DNA from: Henriciella sp.
Lineage (GTDB): Bacteria > Pseudomonadota > Alphaproteobacteria > Caulobacterales > Hyphomonadaceae
NCBI GenBank assembly: GCA_021776655.1
Contig: JAJFFK010000024.1
Location: 1 to 41,737 of the forward strand
Direction: 5' to 3'
Length of the DNA stretch: 41,737 nucleotides
The notes below the pieces were generated by a model that saw only the letters and a list, made by a program, of their open reading frames with translations, did not search any database and was not told where the DNA came from. A program made the translations under genes and the position numbers. Of the stretch, positions 33,017-41,189 are shown one piece after another (position 1 is the first letter of the stretch; each line of letters begins with the position of its first letter).

Positions 33017-33919
33017 ATGACACAGCCTCTCGACTGGACATATTTGCAATCCTTCACGGCGGTCGCTGAGCAGGGGTCGCTCTCGGCGGCGGCGCGGGCG
33101 CTCGGCGGTAGTCAGCCAACCATGAGCCGCCATATCAGCGCCCTCGAAACAGAGCTTGGCCTGCAGTTGTTTGATCGCACCTCAGCAGGTCTGGTCCTGA
33201 CTCCAACTGGTACCGATCTGTTGCAGCATGCCCGGCAGATGGCCGAGGCGGCAAGCCATTTGTCACTGGCGGCGACGGGCCGGGTGCAAGCTATTGCTGG
33301 AACAGTACGGGTTACGGCGAGTGAGAGCATGGGTGTGAATGTTCTGCCCCCAATATTGACCGCTCTACGCCGAGCTGAACCAGAGATTGCTGTTGAACTG
33401 GTCGCCTCTGATCAGACTGATAACCTGCTCTTGCGCGAGGCTGACATCGCGGTGCGCATGTACCGACCGACGCAGGCTGATGTCATCACTCGCAAAGTTG
33501 GCACGGTTGAGATCGGAATGTTCGCGACGCAAGACTATCTTGAGCGTTGCGGATACCCCACAACTCCAGAGGAGTTGGGTCAGCATGATCTGATCGGCTA
33601 TGATCGCAGCGATCAGATTATTTTGGGGTTTCGGGGACTAGGCCTCAATGTCGGGCGTGATTTTTTCTCGTTCCGCTGTGATAATCAGGAAGTGACCTGG
33701 CGCATGGTCAAAGCTGGGTATGGCATTGGGTTCAGCCGCCTTGATGTTGGGTTGGCAGAGCCCGGCGTGGTGCGCCTGTTTGAACATATCACAATGCCGC
33801 AGCTGCCGATCTGGTTGACGGCCCATTCCGAGCTTAAAACCAGTGCCCGTGTGCGCCGGGTGTATGACTTCCTCGCCGCTGAACTGATGGCAGCTGCATC
33901 GACACCCCTTGCCGTTTAG
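33017..33919 (+). CDS. LysR family transcriptional regulator
   Basis: A 300-aa regulator. The winged helix-turn-helix is at residues about 5-64 (LDWTYLQSFTAVAEQGSLSAAARALGGSQPTMSRHISALE) and is followed by the effector-binding domain (TVRVTASESMGVNVLPPIL...). The ATG at 33017 begins the DNA-binding domain; the frame is open upstream through the operator. Probably controls the divergent dehydratase gene. Confidence 0.94.
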   Translation: MTQPLDWTYLQSFTAVAEQGSLSAAARALGGSQPTMSRHISALETELGLQLFDRTSAGLVLTPTGTDLLQHARQMAEAASHLSLAATGRVQAIAGTVRVTASESMGVNVLPPILTALRRAEPEIAVELVASDQTDNLLLREADIAVRMYRPTQADVITRKVGTVEIGMFATQDYLERCGYPTTPEELGQHDLIGYDRSDQIILGFRGLGLNVGRDFFSFRCDNQEVTWRMVKAGYGIGFSRLDVGLAEPGVVRLFEHITMPQLPIWLTAHSELKTSARVRRVYDFLAAELMAAASTPLAV

Positions 33920-33963
33920 GTTGGCCGCTGCCACATGGCGGGTTTGCTAGAAAGGGCTGTGCT

Positions 33964-34884
33964 ATGACGCCTTCCAATCTCAGCCTTGATGACTTTATTG
34001 CCGGGTTTTCGCCGCAAGGCTTGCCGGTGCGCGGACGGGTTCTGCGCATGGGTGCGGGCAGTCTGTCGCCGATCCTGAAACGTCATGCCTATCCTGATCA
34101 TCTGGCTGAGATCCTTGGTGAGGCCCTGATGCTATCGACGCTGGTTGGCGCAGGGTTGAAATTCGAAGGCAAGGTGCTGGCGCAAGCCGAGGGCGACGGC
34201 CCGGTGTCGATGCTGGTCGGTGAGTATCGCAAGGATGGCGGCGTGCGTGCCTATTGCCAGCATGAGCCGGAGCGTTGGGCCTATTTGGAAAAAGTCAATA
34301 AGGGCGACAAACCGCACATGCCGCAATTGTTCGGCCCGCTTGGGCGGCTTGGCCTGATCATACTTCACGATAATCCGGACATGCAGCCCTATCAGGGGAT
34401 TGTGCCGCTGACCAAAGGCTCGCTGGCCGAATGTGCGCGCGATTATTTCCGCCAGTCCGAGCAAGTCGAGACGCATCTGATGCTGGCGATTGAGAAAACA
34501 GCGGCTGGCGATTGGATTGGCGGCGCGATGATGGTTCAGCGCATTGCCGGCGATGATGCGCGCGGCGACACCAGTGATGGCTGGCGCGAAGCCGAGGCCC
34601 TGTTTGCGACGCTGAGCGCCGAGGAATTACTCGACGAGGCCTTGCCCGCCGATCAGCTGCTCTATCGCATGTTCCATGAAGGCGGCGTGGTGATGGATGA
34701 TCCACAAATCCTCGCCGATGCCTGTACCTGCAATCATGACCGCCTGGTTGGCACCCTGTCAGCGATGAGCGACGAGGCCCTGCGCGAGATGGTTGAGCCG
34801 GACGGCACCCTGGTCGTCGACTGCCAGTTCTGTTCGCGCGAATACGTCATTCCGATTGGTGACGTCACCAGCGCAGTGAGTTAG
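33964..34884 (+). CDS. hslO: Redox-regulated chaperone Hsp33
   Basis: A 306-aa cytoplasmic holdase activated by oxidation. The four zinc-binding cysteines near the C-terminus are intact: CTCN (about 256-258) and CQFC (about 287-290). The N-terminal fold has VRGRVLRMGAGSLSPILKRHAYPDHLAEILGEAL and the GPVSMLVGEYRKDGGVRAY block. A GAAAGGG site precedes the ATG. In many Alphaproteobacteria it follows argD-argF; here it has been separated from them. Confidence 0.95.
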   Translation: MTPSNLSLDDFIAGFSPQGLPVRGRVLRMGAGSLSPILKRHAYPDHLAEILGEALMLSTLVGAGLKFEGKVLAQAEGDGPVSMLVGEYRKDGGVRAYCQHEPERWAYLEKVNKGDKPHMPQLFGPLGRLGLIILHDNPDMQPYQGIVPLTKGSLAECARDYFRQSEQVETHLMLAIEKTAAGDWIGGAMMVQRIAGDDARGDTSDGWREAEALFATLSAEELLDEALPADQLLYRMFHEGGVVMDDPQILADACTCNHDRLVGTLSAMSDEALREMVEPDGTLVVDCQFCSREYVIPIGDVTSAVS

Positions 34885-34973
34885 CCAGCCGAAGTGATCA
34901 ATCTGACCTCGATGGCTTGGCTTTTGCCGTGATTTCGTGTCGAAGAGCGGCTTGAGAGTATGGATGCCTGATC

Positions 34974-36314
34974 ATGACCAAACCTGTTGTTCGTTTCGCC
35001 CCTTCGCCGACTGGCAGTTTGCATGTCGGCAATGTCCGCACTGCTTTGATCAATTGGCTGTTCGCGCGCGGGCAGGGTGGCAGCTTCATTCTGCGTATCG
35101 ATGACACTGACACCGAGCGCTCGACCGCAGAATATGAGGACGGGATCCGGCGTGATCTGACCTGGCTCGGCCTGACCTGGGACAAGACGTTCAAACAGTC
35201 CGAGCGCTTTGCTGAATATGCCGCCGCCGCTGACAAGCTGCGCGAGGCAGGCCTGCTTTACCCGTGCTATGAGACGTCAGACGAGCTTGATCGCCAGCGC
35301 AAAGTCCAGCGCGCCAAGGGTCGCCCGCCAATCTATAATCGCGACGCGCTCGACCTTTCCGACACTGACAAAGCAAAACTCGAAACCGAGGGCCGCAAGC
35401 CGCATTGGCGCTTCAAGCTGTCGGGCAACCGGGTCGAGTGGACCGATCTGGTGCGCGGGCCGCAGAGTATCGCCACATCGAGCCTGTCTGACCCGGTGCT
35501 GATCCGCGCCGATGGTTCTTACCTGTACACGCTGCCAAGCTGCGTCGATGATATCGAAGCGGGGGTCACCCATGTCGTGCGCGGCGAGGACCACGTGACC
35601 AATTCCGGTGCGCAGATTGAGATTTTCGAGGCTCTGGGCGGCGCTGCCCCGGCAATGGCACATACGCCGCTTCTGGTCGGCGCAGATGGCTCTGGTCTGT
35701 CCAAGCGACTTGGCTCACTCGGCATGGACACTTTGCGCAGCGATGGCATCGAACCGATTGCGATTTGCTCCCTGCTCGGCAAACTCGGTACCAGTGACAA
35801 TGTTGAAATTCGTGACAGTTTGGTGCAGCTCGCCGACGAGTTTGATTTCGGCAAGATTGGCCGCTCACCCGCGCGGTTCGACGAGACTGAGCTGCTCGGC
35901 CTCAACGCCGCTCTGGTCCACGCAATGGATTTCGAGACAGTTAGAACCCGCCTTGCCGCACTGTCTCCTGACGCGGTGAACGAAGCGTTCTGGCTACTGG
36001 TGCGCGAGAATTGCCAGACCGTCGAAGACGCTGGCAAATTTGTGCCGGTTGTCTTTGGTGACGTTACACCGATCATTATCGACGAAGATCAGGATTTCAT
36101 CGCCGCCGCCGCGCGTCTGTTGCCAGAGGGTGAAATGACGGCTGATACGTGGGGGACATGGACGGGCGCGCTGAAAACTGAAACCGGACGCAAGGGCCGC
36201 GGCCTGTTCATGCCGCTGCGCCACGCCTTGACCGGTATGGAACGCGGTCCCGGCGTCGCTGATACACTGGTCCTGATGGGCCGTGATCGCGCCCTCAAGC
36301 GGTTGATCAGCTAG
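34974..36314 (+). CDS. gltX: Glutamate--tRNA ligase
   Basis: A 446-aa class I aminoacyl-tRNA synthetase. The HIGH-type motif is SPTGSLHVGNVRTALINW near residue 10, and the KMSKS-type is SGLSKRLGSLG. The HVGN form and LSKRLG are usual for one of the two alphaproteobacterial GluRS types. Between them are ILRIDDTDTERS, the CYET and VVRGEDHVTNSGAQIEIFEALG blocks. Whether it charges tRNA-Glu, tRNA-Gln or both is not decidable here. No clear ribosome site. Confidence 0.95.
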   Translation: MTKPVVRFAPSPTGSLHVGNVRTALINWLFARGQGGSFILRIDDTDTERSTAEYEDGIRRDLTWLGLTWDKTFKQSERFAEYAAAADKLREAGLLYPCYETSDELDRQRKVQRAKGRPPIYNRDALDLSDTDKAKLETEGRKPHWRFKLSGNRVEWTDLVRGPQSIATSSLSDPVLIRADGSYLYTLPSCVDDIEAGVTHVVRGEDHVTNSGAQIEIFEALGGAAPAMAHTPLLVGADGSGLSKRLGSLGMDTLRSDGIEPIAICSLLGKLGTSDNVEIRDSLVQLADEFDFGKIGRSPARFDETELLGLNAALVHAMDFETVRTRLAALSPDAVNEAFWLLVRENCQTVEDAGKFVPVVFGDVTPIIIDEDQDFIAAAARLLPEGEMTADTWGTWTGALKTETGRKGRGLFMPLRHALTGMERGPGVADTLVLMGRDRALKRLIS

Positions 36315-36439
36315 ACGCAAAACCCTCCGCAAAAGATGGCAGAGCCTACGTCCGGGCGCACTGCAAGCAAGACCACGCTTGCAAGCAAGGGCAAAAGCAT
36401 GGCCAAATGCAGTTGAGGAAGCGGTAAGAGGGCGTTCGC

Positions 36440-37531
36440 ATGGAAGACGAATTGGAACTTATTGGCGCTGCATCGGTTGGATCCGTAGCGCGGGATGTCA
36501 ATGGCGACGGCTACCTTCAGGGGCCATGCTCGAATTGCGGGGAAGAATTGACGGGCGAGTTTTGCCGATCCTGCGGGCAAAGCGCGAAAGATATGAAGCG
36601 CCCGTTTCTGGCCTTGTTCGCGAATATCTTGAACGATGTGTTCTCGCTGGATGGCCGTATGGCCCGAACCATTCCGGCCTTGATATTGCGTCCGGGCCAT
36701 GTGACGCGATCTTACTTGCAGGGCAAGCGGGTGCGCTATGTCCCGCCATTTCGAATGTTCCTGATCGCTTCCGTTCTGTTTTTCCTTGTCCTGTTCGGGA
36801 TTGGCGAGAAGCAGGCCTGGATGAATGGCGATGACCTGACGGTAAATTCGTCGCGTGAGGCAATCGCCTCGGTGATGATCGATGGCCAGCGTCTCGGCGA
36901 TATTGATGGGTTTGAGGCTGTCTATGATGAAGAAGGGCGGTTTGACCGTGCGGCTGCAGAGGTGTTTATCCAGAAATTAGAGGCTGATAATCGTATTAGC
37001 GCCGATCAAAATCCGGAAAGATTGCTGACCCGTCTCGATCGCTTGAATAGTGTCAGGCTGAGCCGGGATGAGTTGTTTAATTCAATCAAGACGTGGGCAC
37101 CGCGCCTCAGCCTTCTACTCTTGCCATTCTATGTTGTGTTGCTGGCTGTGATGCATATCTGGGTTCGACGGATCTATATTTATGACCACGTGATCGTGGC
37201 GTTGCATTTGCAGGCTTATTTATACTTTGCAGCAACGCTTGCGATCTGGTTTTCGTTTATCTCGCCCGGTTGGGCATGGGGTATTTTTGGCGTCTCCATC
37301 CCGATCTATCTCTTCAGGCTCTTGCGCAAGAGCTATGATACAAGCCGTATAATCAATGTGTTACGCATTTTCCTGCTATTGGTTTTCAGCTTGATTGCGT
37401 TGATCATTCTTGTGCTTGTCATTTCACTGGTCGGTGCCAATGAGGCTGGGCTCTTTACTTGGAGCGAACTCATCACTGAATTAGCCAGTGATGATCAATC
37501 GGGGCCAATCAATTTCACTGTTGAGGACTAG
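36440..37531 (+). CDS. DUF3667 family zinc-ribbon membrane protein
   Basis: A 363-aa protein with an N-terminal zinc ribbon CSNCGEELTGEFCRSCGQ (residues about 32-49), then the DUF3667 block RMARTIPALILRPGHVTRSYLQGKRVRYVPPFRMFLIASVLFFLVL with the first membrane helix. A soluble helical segment follows, and about four helices make up the last 150 residues. Unknown function. The stop codon lies in the left arm of a 165-bp inverted-repeat element. Confidence 0.92.
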   Translation: MEDELELIGAASVGSVARDVNGDGYLQGPCSNCGEELTGEFCRSCGQSAKDMKRPFLALFANILNDVFSLDGRMARTIPALILRPGHVTRSYLQGKRVRYVPPFRMFLIASVLFFLVLFGIGEKQAWMNGDDLTVNSSREAIASVMIDGQRLGDIDGFEAVYDEEGRFDRAAAEVFIQKLEADNRISADQNPERLLTRLDRLNSVRLSRDELFNSIKTWAPRLSLLLLPFYVVLLAVMHIWVRRIYIYDHVIVALHLQAYLYFAATLAIWFSFISPGWAWGIFGVSIPIYLFRLLRKSYDTSRIINVLRIFLLLVFSLIALIILVLVISLVGANEAGLFTWSELITELASDDQSGPINFTVED

Positions 37532-37693
37532 GCTCCAAACCCACTCAAATTGCCACTTTCACGGCGCGTCTTTGACGCAAAGCCTGCGTCAACATCGTTT
37601 TGAATTGGGGTAAACCAGTTCTGCACGACGTGTCCTTGTCTTCGCGCCAAACTCACACCGTGAAAACGGCGATTTGATTGGGTTTGGAGCCTA
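37529..37693. repeat. 165-bp inverted-repeat element between convergent genes
   Basis: 36-bp arms (37529-37564 and 37658-37693), TAGGCTCCAAACCCA at each outer end, then TCAAAT, GCC and TTTCACGG, with about 4 or 5 mismatches, flank a 93-bp centre. The centre holds a separate perfect hairpin, TTGACGCA/TGCGTCAA (37572-37592). The TAG at each end is the stop codon of the converging genes. No open frame or target-site duplication is clear. It could be a MITE-like relic or a two-way terminator. Confidence 0.85.
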
Positions 37694-38254
37694 ATCCCCC
37701 AACATCACCACCCGGTCGCATAGCGCCTGGATCGCCGCTTCCGGCGTGCTTTCGTGCACTAGGGCAGCGCGAAATTCTTCCGGGGTGAACTTGCCGTCGA
37801 TGATATGGTCCATCAACTCAAAGAACGGTGTCCAGAAGCCATCTTCATCAAGAAATGCCATCGGCTTGGCGTGCAGACCAAGGCGCGCCCAGGACAGCAT
37901 TTCGACTGCTTCTTCTAGTGTTCCAATCCCGCCAGGCAGGACGATGAAGGCGTCGCACTCGTCAAACATGCGCTGTTTTCTTGTGTGCATATCGTCGACA
38001 ATTTCGTGCGGGACCTCGTCAAAGATGCGTTCCTTGTCGAGCAGGAAGCGCGGCATGATGCCGAGCACTTCACCGCCGTCACTGTGGACGGCTTTGGCGC
38101 ATGCGCCCATCAGGCCAACCCCGCCGCCGCCATAGACCAGGCGGATGCCGCGCTGGGCCATTGTCCGGCCGAGATCTTGTGCCAGGCGAAGGTAGTCGGG
38201 CTTCACCTCATTCGAGGAGCCACAATACACGCAGATTGATTTAATATTCGCCAT
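37691..38254 (-). CDS. LOG family protein (nucleotide 5'-monophosphate phosphoribohydrolase-like)
   Basis: A 187-aa Rossmann-like protein with the LOG motifs: SICVYCGSS start, YGGGGVGLMG, MHTRKQRM and the active-site PGGIGTLEE (107-115). The family cleaves cytokinin riboside or other nucleotide monophosphates to base and ribose 5-phosphate. An AAGGAAAC site fixes ATG 38254; the long open frame further upstream only shadows the ABC exporter. Its stop lies in the right arm of the inverted-repeat element. Confidence 0.94.
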   Translation of the reverse strand: MANIKSICVYCGSSNEVKPDYLRLAQDLGRTMAQRGIRLVYGGGGVGLMGACAKAVHSDGGEVLGIMPRFLLDKERIFDEVPHEIVDDMHTRKQRMFDECDAFIVLPGGIGTLEEAVEMLSWARLGLHAKPMAFLDEDGFWTPFFELMDHIIDGKFTPEEFRAALVHESTPEAAIQALCDRVVMLGD

Positions 38255-38405
38255 AACAGTTTCCTTCTCACAACATTCGGACATCAATTCAAACGGATCA
38301 GTCTCTAGGCCAGGTAAATGCCGAGCGCCAGTATAATTCTCTGTGAAACCGCCATCTGGTGCTTTTTTCATGGCAGTGTCGCTCAAGATGCCCCATATCG
38401 CGGGA

Positions 38406-40244
38406 ATGACGAATGCAAATACGACGGCTGATGCCGACAAGATAGAAAGCGCCGATGGCGGCATTGGCGTGTCGATCGGGCGTATCCTGAAACTGCTCGC
38501 TCGACCTGAACTGGCGCGCTGGCGTCCGGTCATGATGGTCGCGGTCGTGCTGACCTTGGTTGCCTCGGTTCTGGAAATCGCTTCGCCGTTGCTGATCGGG
38601 GATGCGATCAATGCGGTGGCCAAGGCCAGTGGTCCCGGAACCGCGACGCTGGCGGGCGCGCTGTTCTATCTGATGCTCGGGGTCGCGGTGCGGTTTACTG
38701 CAGCTGGCCTACCGCAGATCCGCGATATGCTGTTTGCCCCGGCGAGCCAGCATGCCCAGCGGGTCGCCTGCGTTGATGCGTTTGGGCACGCCCAGCGTCT
38801 GTCATTGAACTTTCACCAGACGCGGCGCACGGGCGCGCTGAACCGGGTGATTGAGCGCGGGGCGAGCGCGATTGACTACCTGATCCGCTTTTTGGCGTTC
38901 AATATCGGTCCGACGCTAGTACGCTTGGTGCTGGCCTCTGTAGCGCTCGGTATCGCGTTTGATATCCGCCTCTCTTTCATCGCTATTGCGGCGGTCGTGC
39001 TGTACATCATTGCCACCGTGATCATCACCGAATGGCGGGTCCGACAGCGGCGCCGGATGAACGAGGCCGATACCAATTGGCGCGCCGTGTCGGTTGATAC
39101 GCTGACCAATTTCGAGACCGTCAAAGCCTTCGCCGCTGAACGCCGCGAGACCGACCGCTATGATACAGCAATGTCGGAATATAATGACCGCTATGTTGAA
39201 GCGATCCGCAGCATGTACTTGCTGAACTTCGTCCAGGCCTTGATCATGAACCTTGGCCTGTTGGCCGTCCTGGCTCTGTCGGCGTGGAATGTCGTCGAAG
39301 GCCGGATGCAGATCGGCGACTTGACCGCAGTGATGCTGATGCTGCTCTCGCTGTACGCGCCGCTGAACATTCTTGGCTGGGCCTGGCGTGAGATCAAGCA
39401 GGGCGCGGTGGATCTGGAAAAACTGCACGGCCTGATGCAGATGCAAGCCGACGTCGCTGACAAACCAGACGCCCAACCACTGCCTCGCCCGAAAGGCCAT
39501 GTCGCGTTCAACAAGGTTGCGTTCACCCATGATGCGCGCGCGGTTGGCGTGCAGGATATCAGCTTCGACGTCCCTGCCGGGCACAAGATCGCTTTTGTCG
39601 GCACCTCGGGCGCGGGTAAATCGACCCTGCTCAAACTGCTGTTTCGTTTCTATGACGTGCAATCAGGGTCAGTCCTGATCGACGGACAGGATGTGCGCGA
39701 TGTGACCCAGGAAAGCCTGCGCGGTGCGCTCGGCCTAGTGCCGCAGGATGTGGTCTTGTTCAACGAGACCCTGCGCGCCAACATCGCCTATGCCAAGCCC
39801 GGTGCCAGCGTGGACGATATTCGCGAGGCGGCGCGCCGGGCGCAATTGCTCGACTTTATCGAGAGCTTGCCTGAGGGTTGGGACACGCGCGTCGGAGAGC
39901 GTGGCCTGAAACTGTCGGGCGGTGAGAAACAACGCGTCGGGATCGCCCGGGTGATCCTGTCTGACCCGTCAATTCTGGTCCTAGACGAGGCAACTTCGGC
40001 GCTCGATAGCGCTACCGAGGCGGCGGTGCAGGACGCCCTGGATGAGGCTGCCAAGGGTCGCACCACTTTGATGGTTGCTCACCGCCTGTCGACGGTGCAG
40101 AACGCTGATGAGATTGTCGTGCTGAAAGCTGGGCGGGTGATTGAGCGCGGATCACATGACGCGCTCTTGGCAGCGAACGGCGAATATGCCGATATGTGGA
40201 CACGGCAGGCCGCGCGCGATGCGCTTGTGGTGGCCGCAGCTTAA
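38406..40244 (+). CDS. Atm1/HMT1-type ABC exporter, fused permease-ATPase
   Basis: A 612-aa half-transporter. The N-terminal 330 residues or so hold six membrane helices with NFHQTRRTGALNRVIERG and FETVKAFAAERRETDRY typical of the mitochondrial Atm1/bacterial NaAtm1 heavy-metal exporters. The ATPase has Walker A GTSGAGKSTLLKLLFRFYD, signature LSGGEKQRVGIAR, Walker B ILVLDEATSAL and the H-loop AHRLSTV. Homologues export glutathione-linked metals or sulfur compounds. Start codon is uncertain: GTG 38343, ATG 38370, 38388 or 38406; none has a good ribosome site. Confidence 0.93.
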   Translation: MTNANTTADADKIESADGGIGVSIGRILKLLARPELARWRPVMMVAVVLTLVASVLEIASPLLIGDAINAVAKASGPGTATLAGALFYLMLGVAVRFTAAGLPQIRDMLFAPASQHAQRVACVDAFGHAQRLSLNFHQTRRTGALNRVIERGASAIDYLIRFLAFNIGPTLVRLVLASVALGIAFDIRLSFIAIAAVVLYIIATVIITEWRVRQRRRMNEADTNWRAVSVDTLTNFETVKAFAAERRETDRYDTAMSEYNDRYVEAIRSMYLLNFVQALIMNLGLLAVLALSAWNVVEGRMQIGDLTAVMLMLLSLYAPLNILGWAWREIKQGAVDLEKLHGLMQMQADVADKPDAQPLPRPKGHVAFNKVAFTHDARAVGVQDISFDVPAGHKIAFVGTSGAGKSTLLKLLFRFYDVQSGSVLIDGQDVRDVTQESLRGALGLVPQDVVLFNETLRANIAYAKPGASVDDIREAARRAQLLDFIESLPEGWDTRVGERGLKLSGGEKQRVGIARVILSDPSILVLDEATSALDSATEAAVQDALDEAAKGRTTLMVAHRLSTVQNADEIVVLKAGRVIERGSHDALLAANGEYADMWTRQAARDALVVAAA

Positions 40245-40284
40245 ACGTCCTCGGCCAGCGCGCCGAACCATTAGGAGGCCCGCC

Positions 40285-41181
40285 ATGTCGGACCATGAGC
40301 ATGATTTCAGCCGCGACCGCATGCCGTGGTTGCGCAGCGGTTTTGATCTGGAAGGCTATGTCGGCGCGCTCGCTGCATGGCTGGTGGGGGTCTTGCTTGG
40401 CTTGCTCTGGTCACCGCTATTCTGGATCGGCTTTGGCGCTGCAGTGATTATCCTCCTGGCCACCCGCACCGCAGAGCGTACCGCGCCGCAGGGCGAAAGC
40501 CTGATCGTTGCGCCGTGCGATGGTATTGTCGTCTCAGTTGGCGGCGCGACCCCGCCCAGCGAGTTACGGCTTGAGGGCAGCGGCTGGACCCGGATACGCG
40601 CCTCGCTTGGGCCGATGTGTAGCAATGGCCTGCACGCCTCCATTGACGGTGCGATTGATCATATCATCCGCGAGACCGGCGACCCGGCGGCTTTTGCTGC
40701 CACCAAAGTCGACCGGCCTGGACTGGCGGTTGCTTATGTGACGCTTGAAAGTGGAGCACGCGCAGTCGGGATGCGGCTGGCTACGGGCGGGCTTGGCCCA
40801 CGTTTGGAAATTCACGCAGAACCTGGTGACGCAGTCCGCCTGGGCCGCACCATCGGCACAATGCGGCTCGGCGGTTGGTGCGATATCTATATCCAATCCG
40901 GGGCAGGGATCGTGATTGCGCCGGGCCAGACCCTGATCGGCTCCGAAACCATTTTGGCAAGGTTTGATGCTGGTGAGCCGGAGATATCCGTGCCCGACCC
41001 TGATCCGATTAGCGAAACAGAAAACAGTGTCGAGCCGGAACCTATGGCAGTGTCTCCAACCTCTGACGAAGATCTCAGCCTCGAAACTACCGGCGACGCA
41101 GATGACGAAGAAAACGTCTCCGAAATGTTCGCCCGCCTACGCAAAGAAGCCCGCAAAGCCAGTGACGGCGGCGAAGAATAA
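40285..41181 (+). CDS. Phosphatidylserine decarboxylase-like protein, pyruvoyl Ser missing
   Basis: A 298-aa protein with two membrane segments (about 22-45) and a PSD-like domain: APCDGIVVSVGGATPPSELRL, RIRASLGP, HASIDGAIDHI. The pyruvoyl-forming FGS motif is replaced by L195-G196-G197 (MRLGGWCDIYIQ), so the serine needed for self-cleavage is absent. The NVHVNR-type His/Arg block is also weak. The last 60 residues or so are an acidic tail. AGGAGG at 40273-40278 fixes the ATG. It sits right behind the Atm1-type exporter, where a true psd often lies in Alphaproteobacteria. Reads as a pseudoenzyme. Confidence 0.82.
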   Translation: MSDHEHDFSRDRMPWLRSGFDLEGYVGALAAWLVGVLLGLLWSPLFWIGFGAAVIILLATRTAERTAPQGESLIVAPCDGIVVSVGGATPPSELRLEGSGWTRIRASLGPMCSNGLHASIDGAIDHIIRETGDPAAFAATKVDRPGLAVAYVTLESGARAVGMRLATGGLGPRLEIHAEPGDAVRLGRTIGTMRLGGWCDIYIQSGAGIVIAPGQTLIGSETILARFDAGEPEISVPDPDPISETENSVEPEPMAVSPTSDEDLSLETTGDADDEENVSEMFARLRKEARKASDGGEE

Positions 41182-41189
41182 GGCGTGAA

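Noticed and set aside
36362-36383. TGCAAGC/GCTTGCA hairpin after gltX as a terminator
   Set aside because: Only 7 bp and no T run follows; part of a short direct-repeat stretch.
38255-38623. N-terminal extension of the LOG gene upstream of 38254
   Set aside because: The extra frame is antisense to the ABC exporter start; the LOG fold begins at 38254 with a good ribosome site.
38916-39662. A 248-codon minus-strand frame opposite the ABC exporter
   Set aside because: Shadow of the exporter; no recognisable domain or ribosome site.
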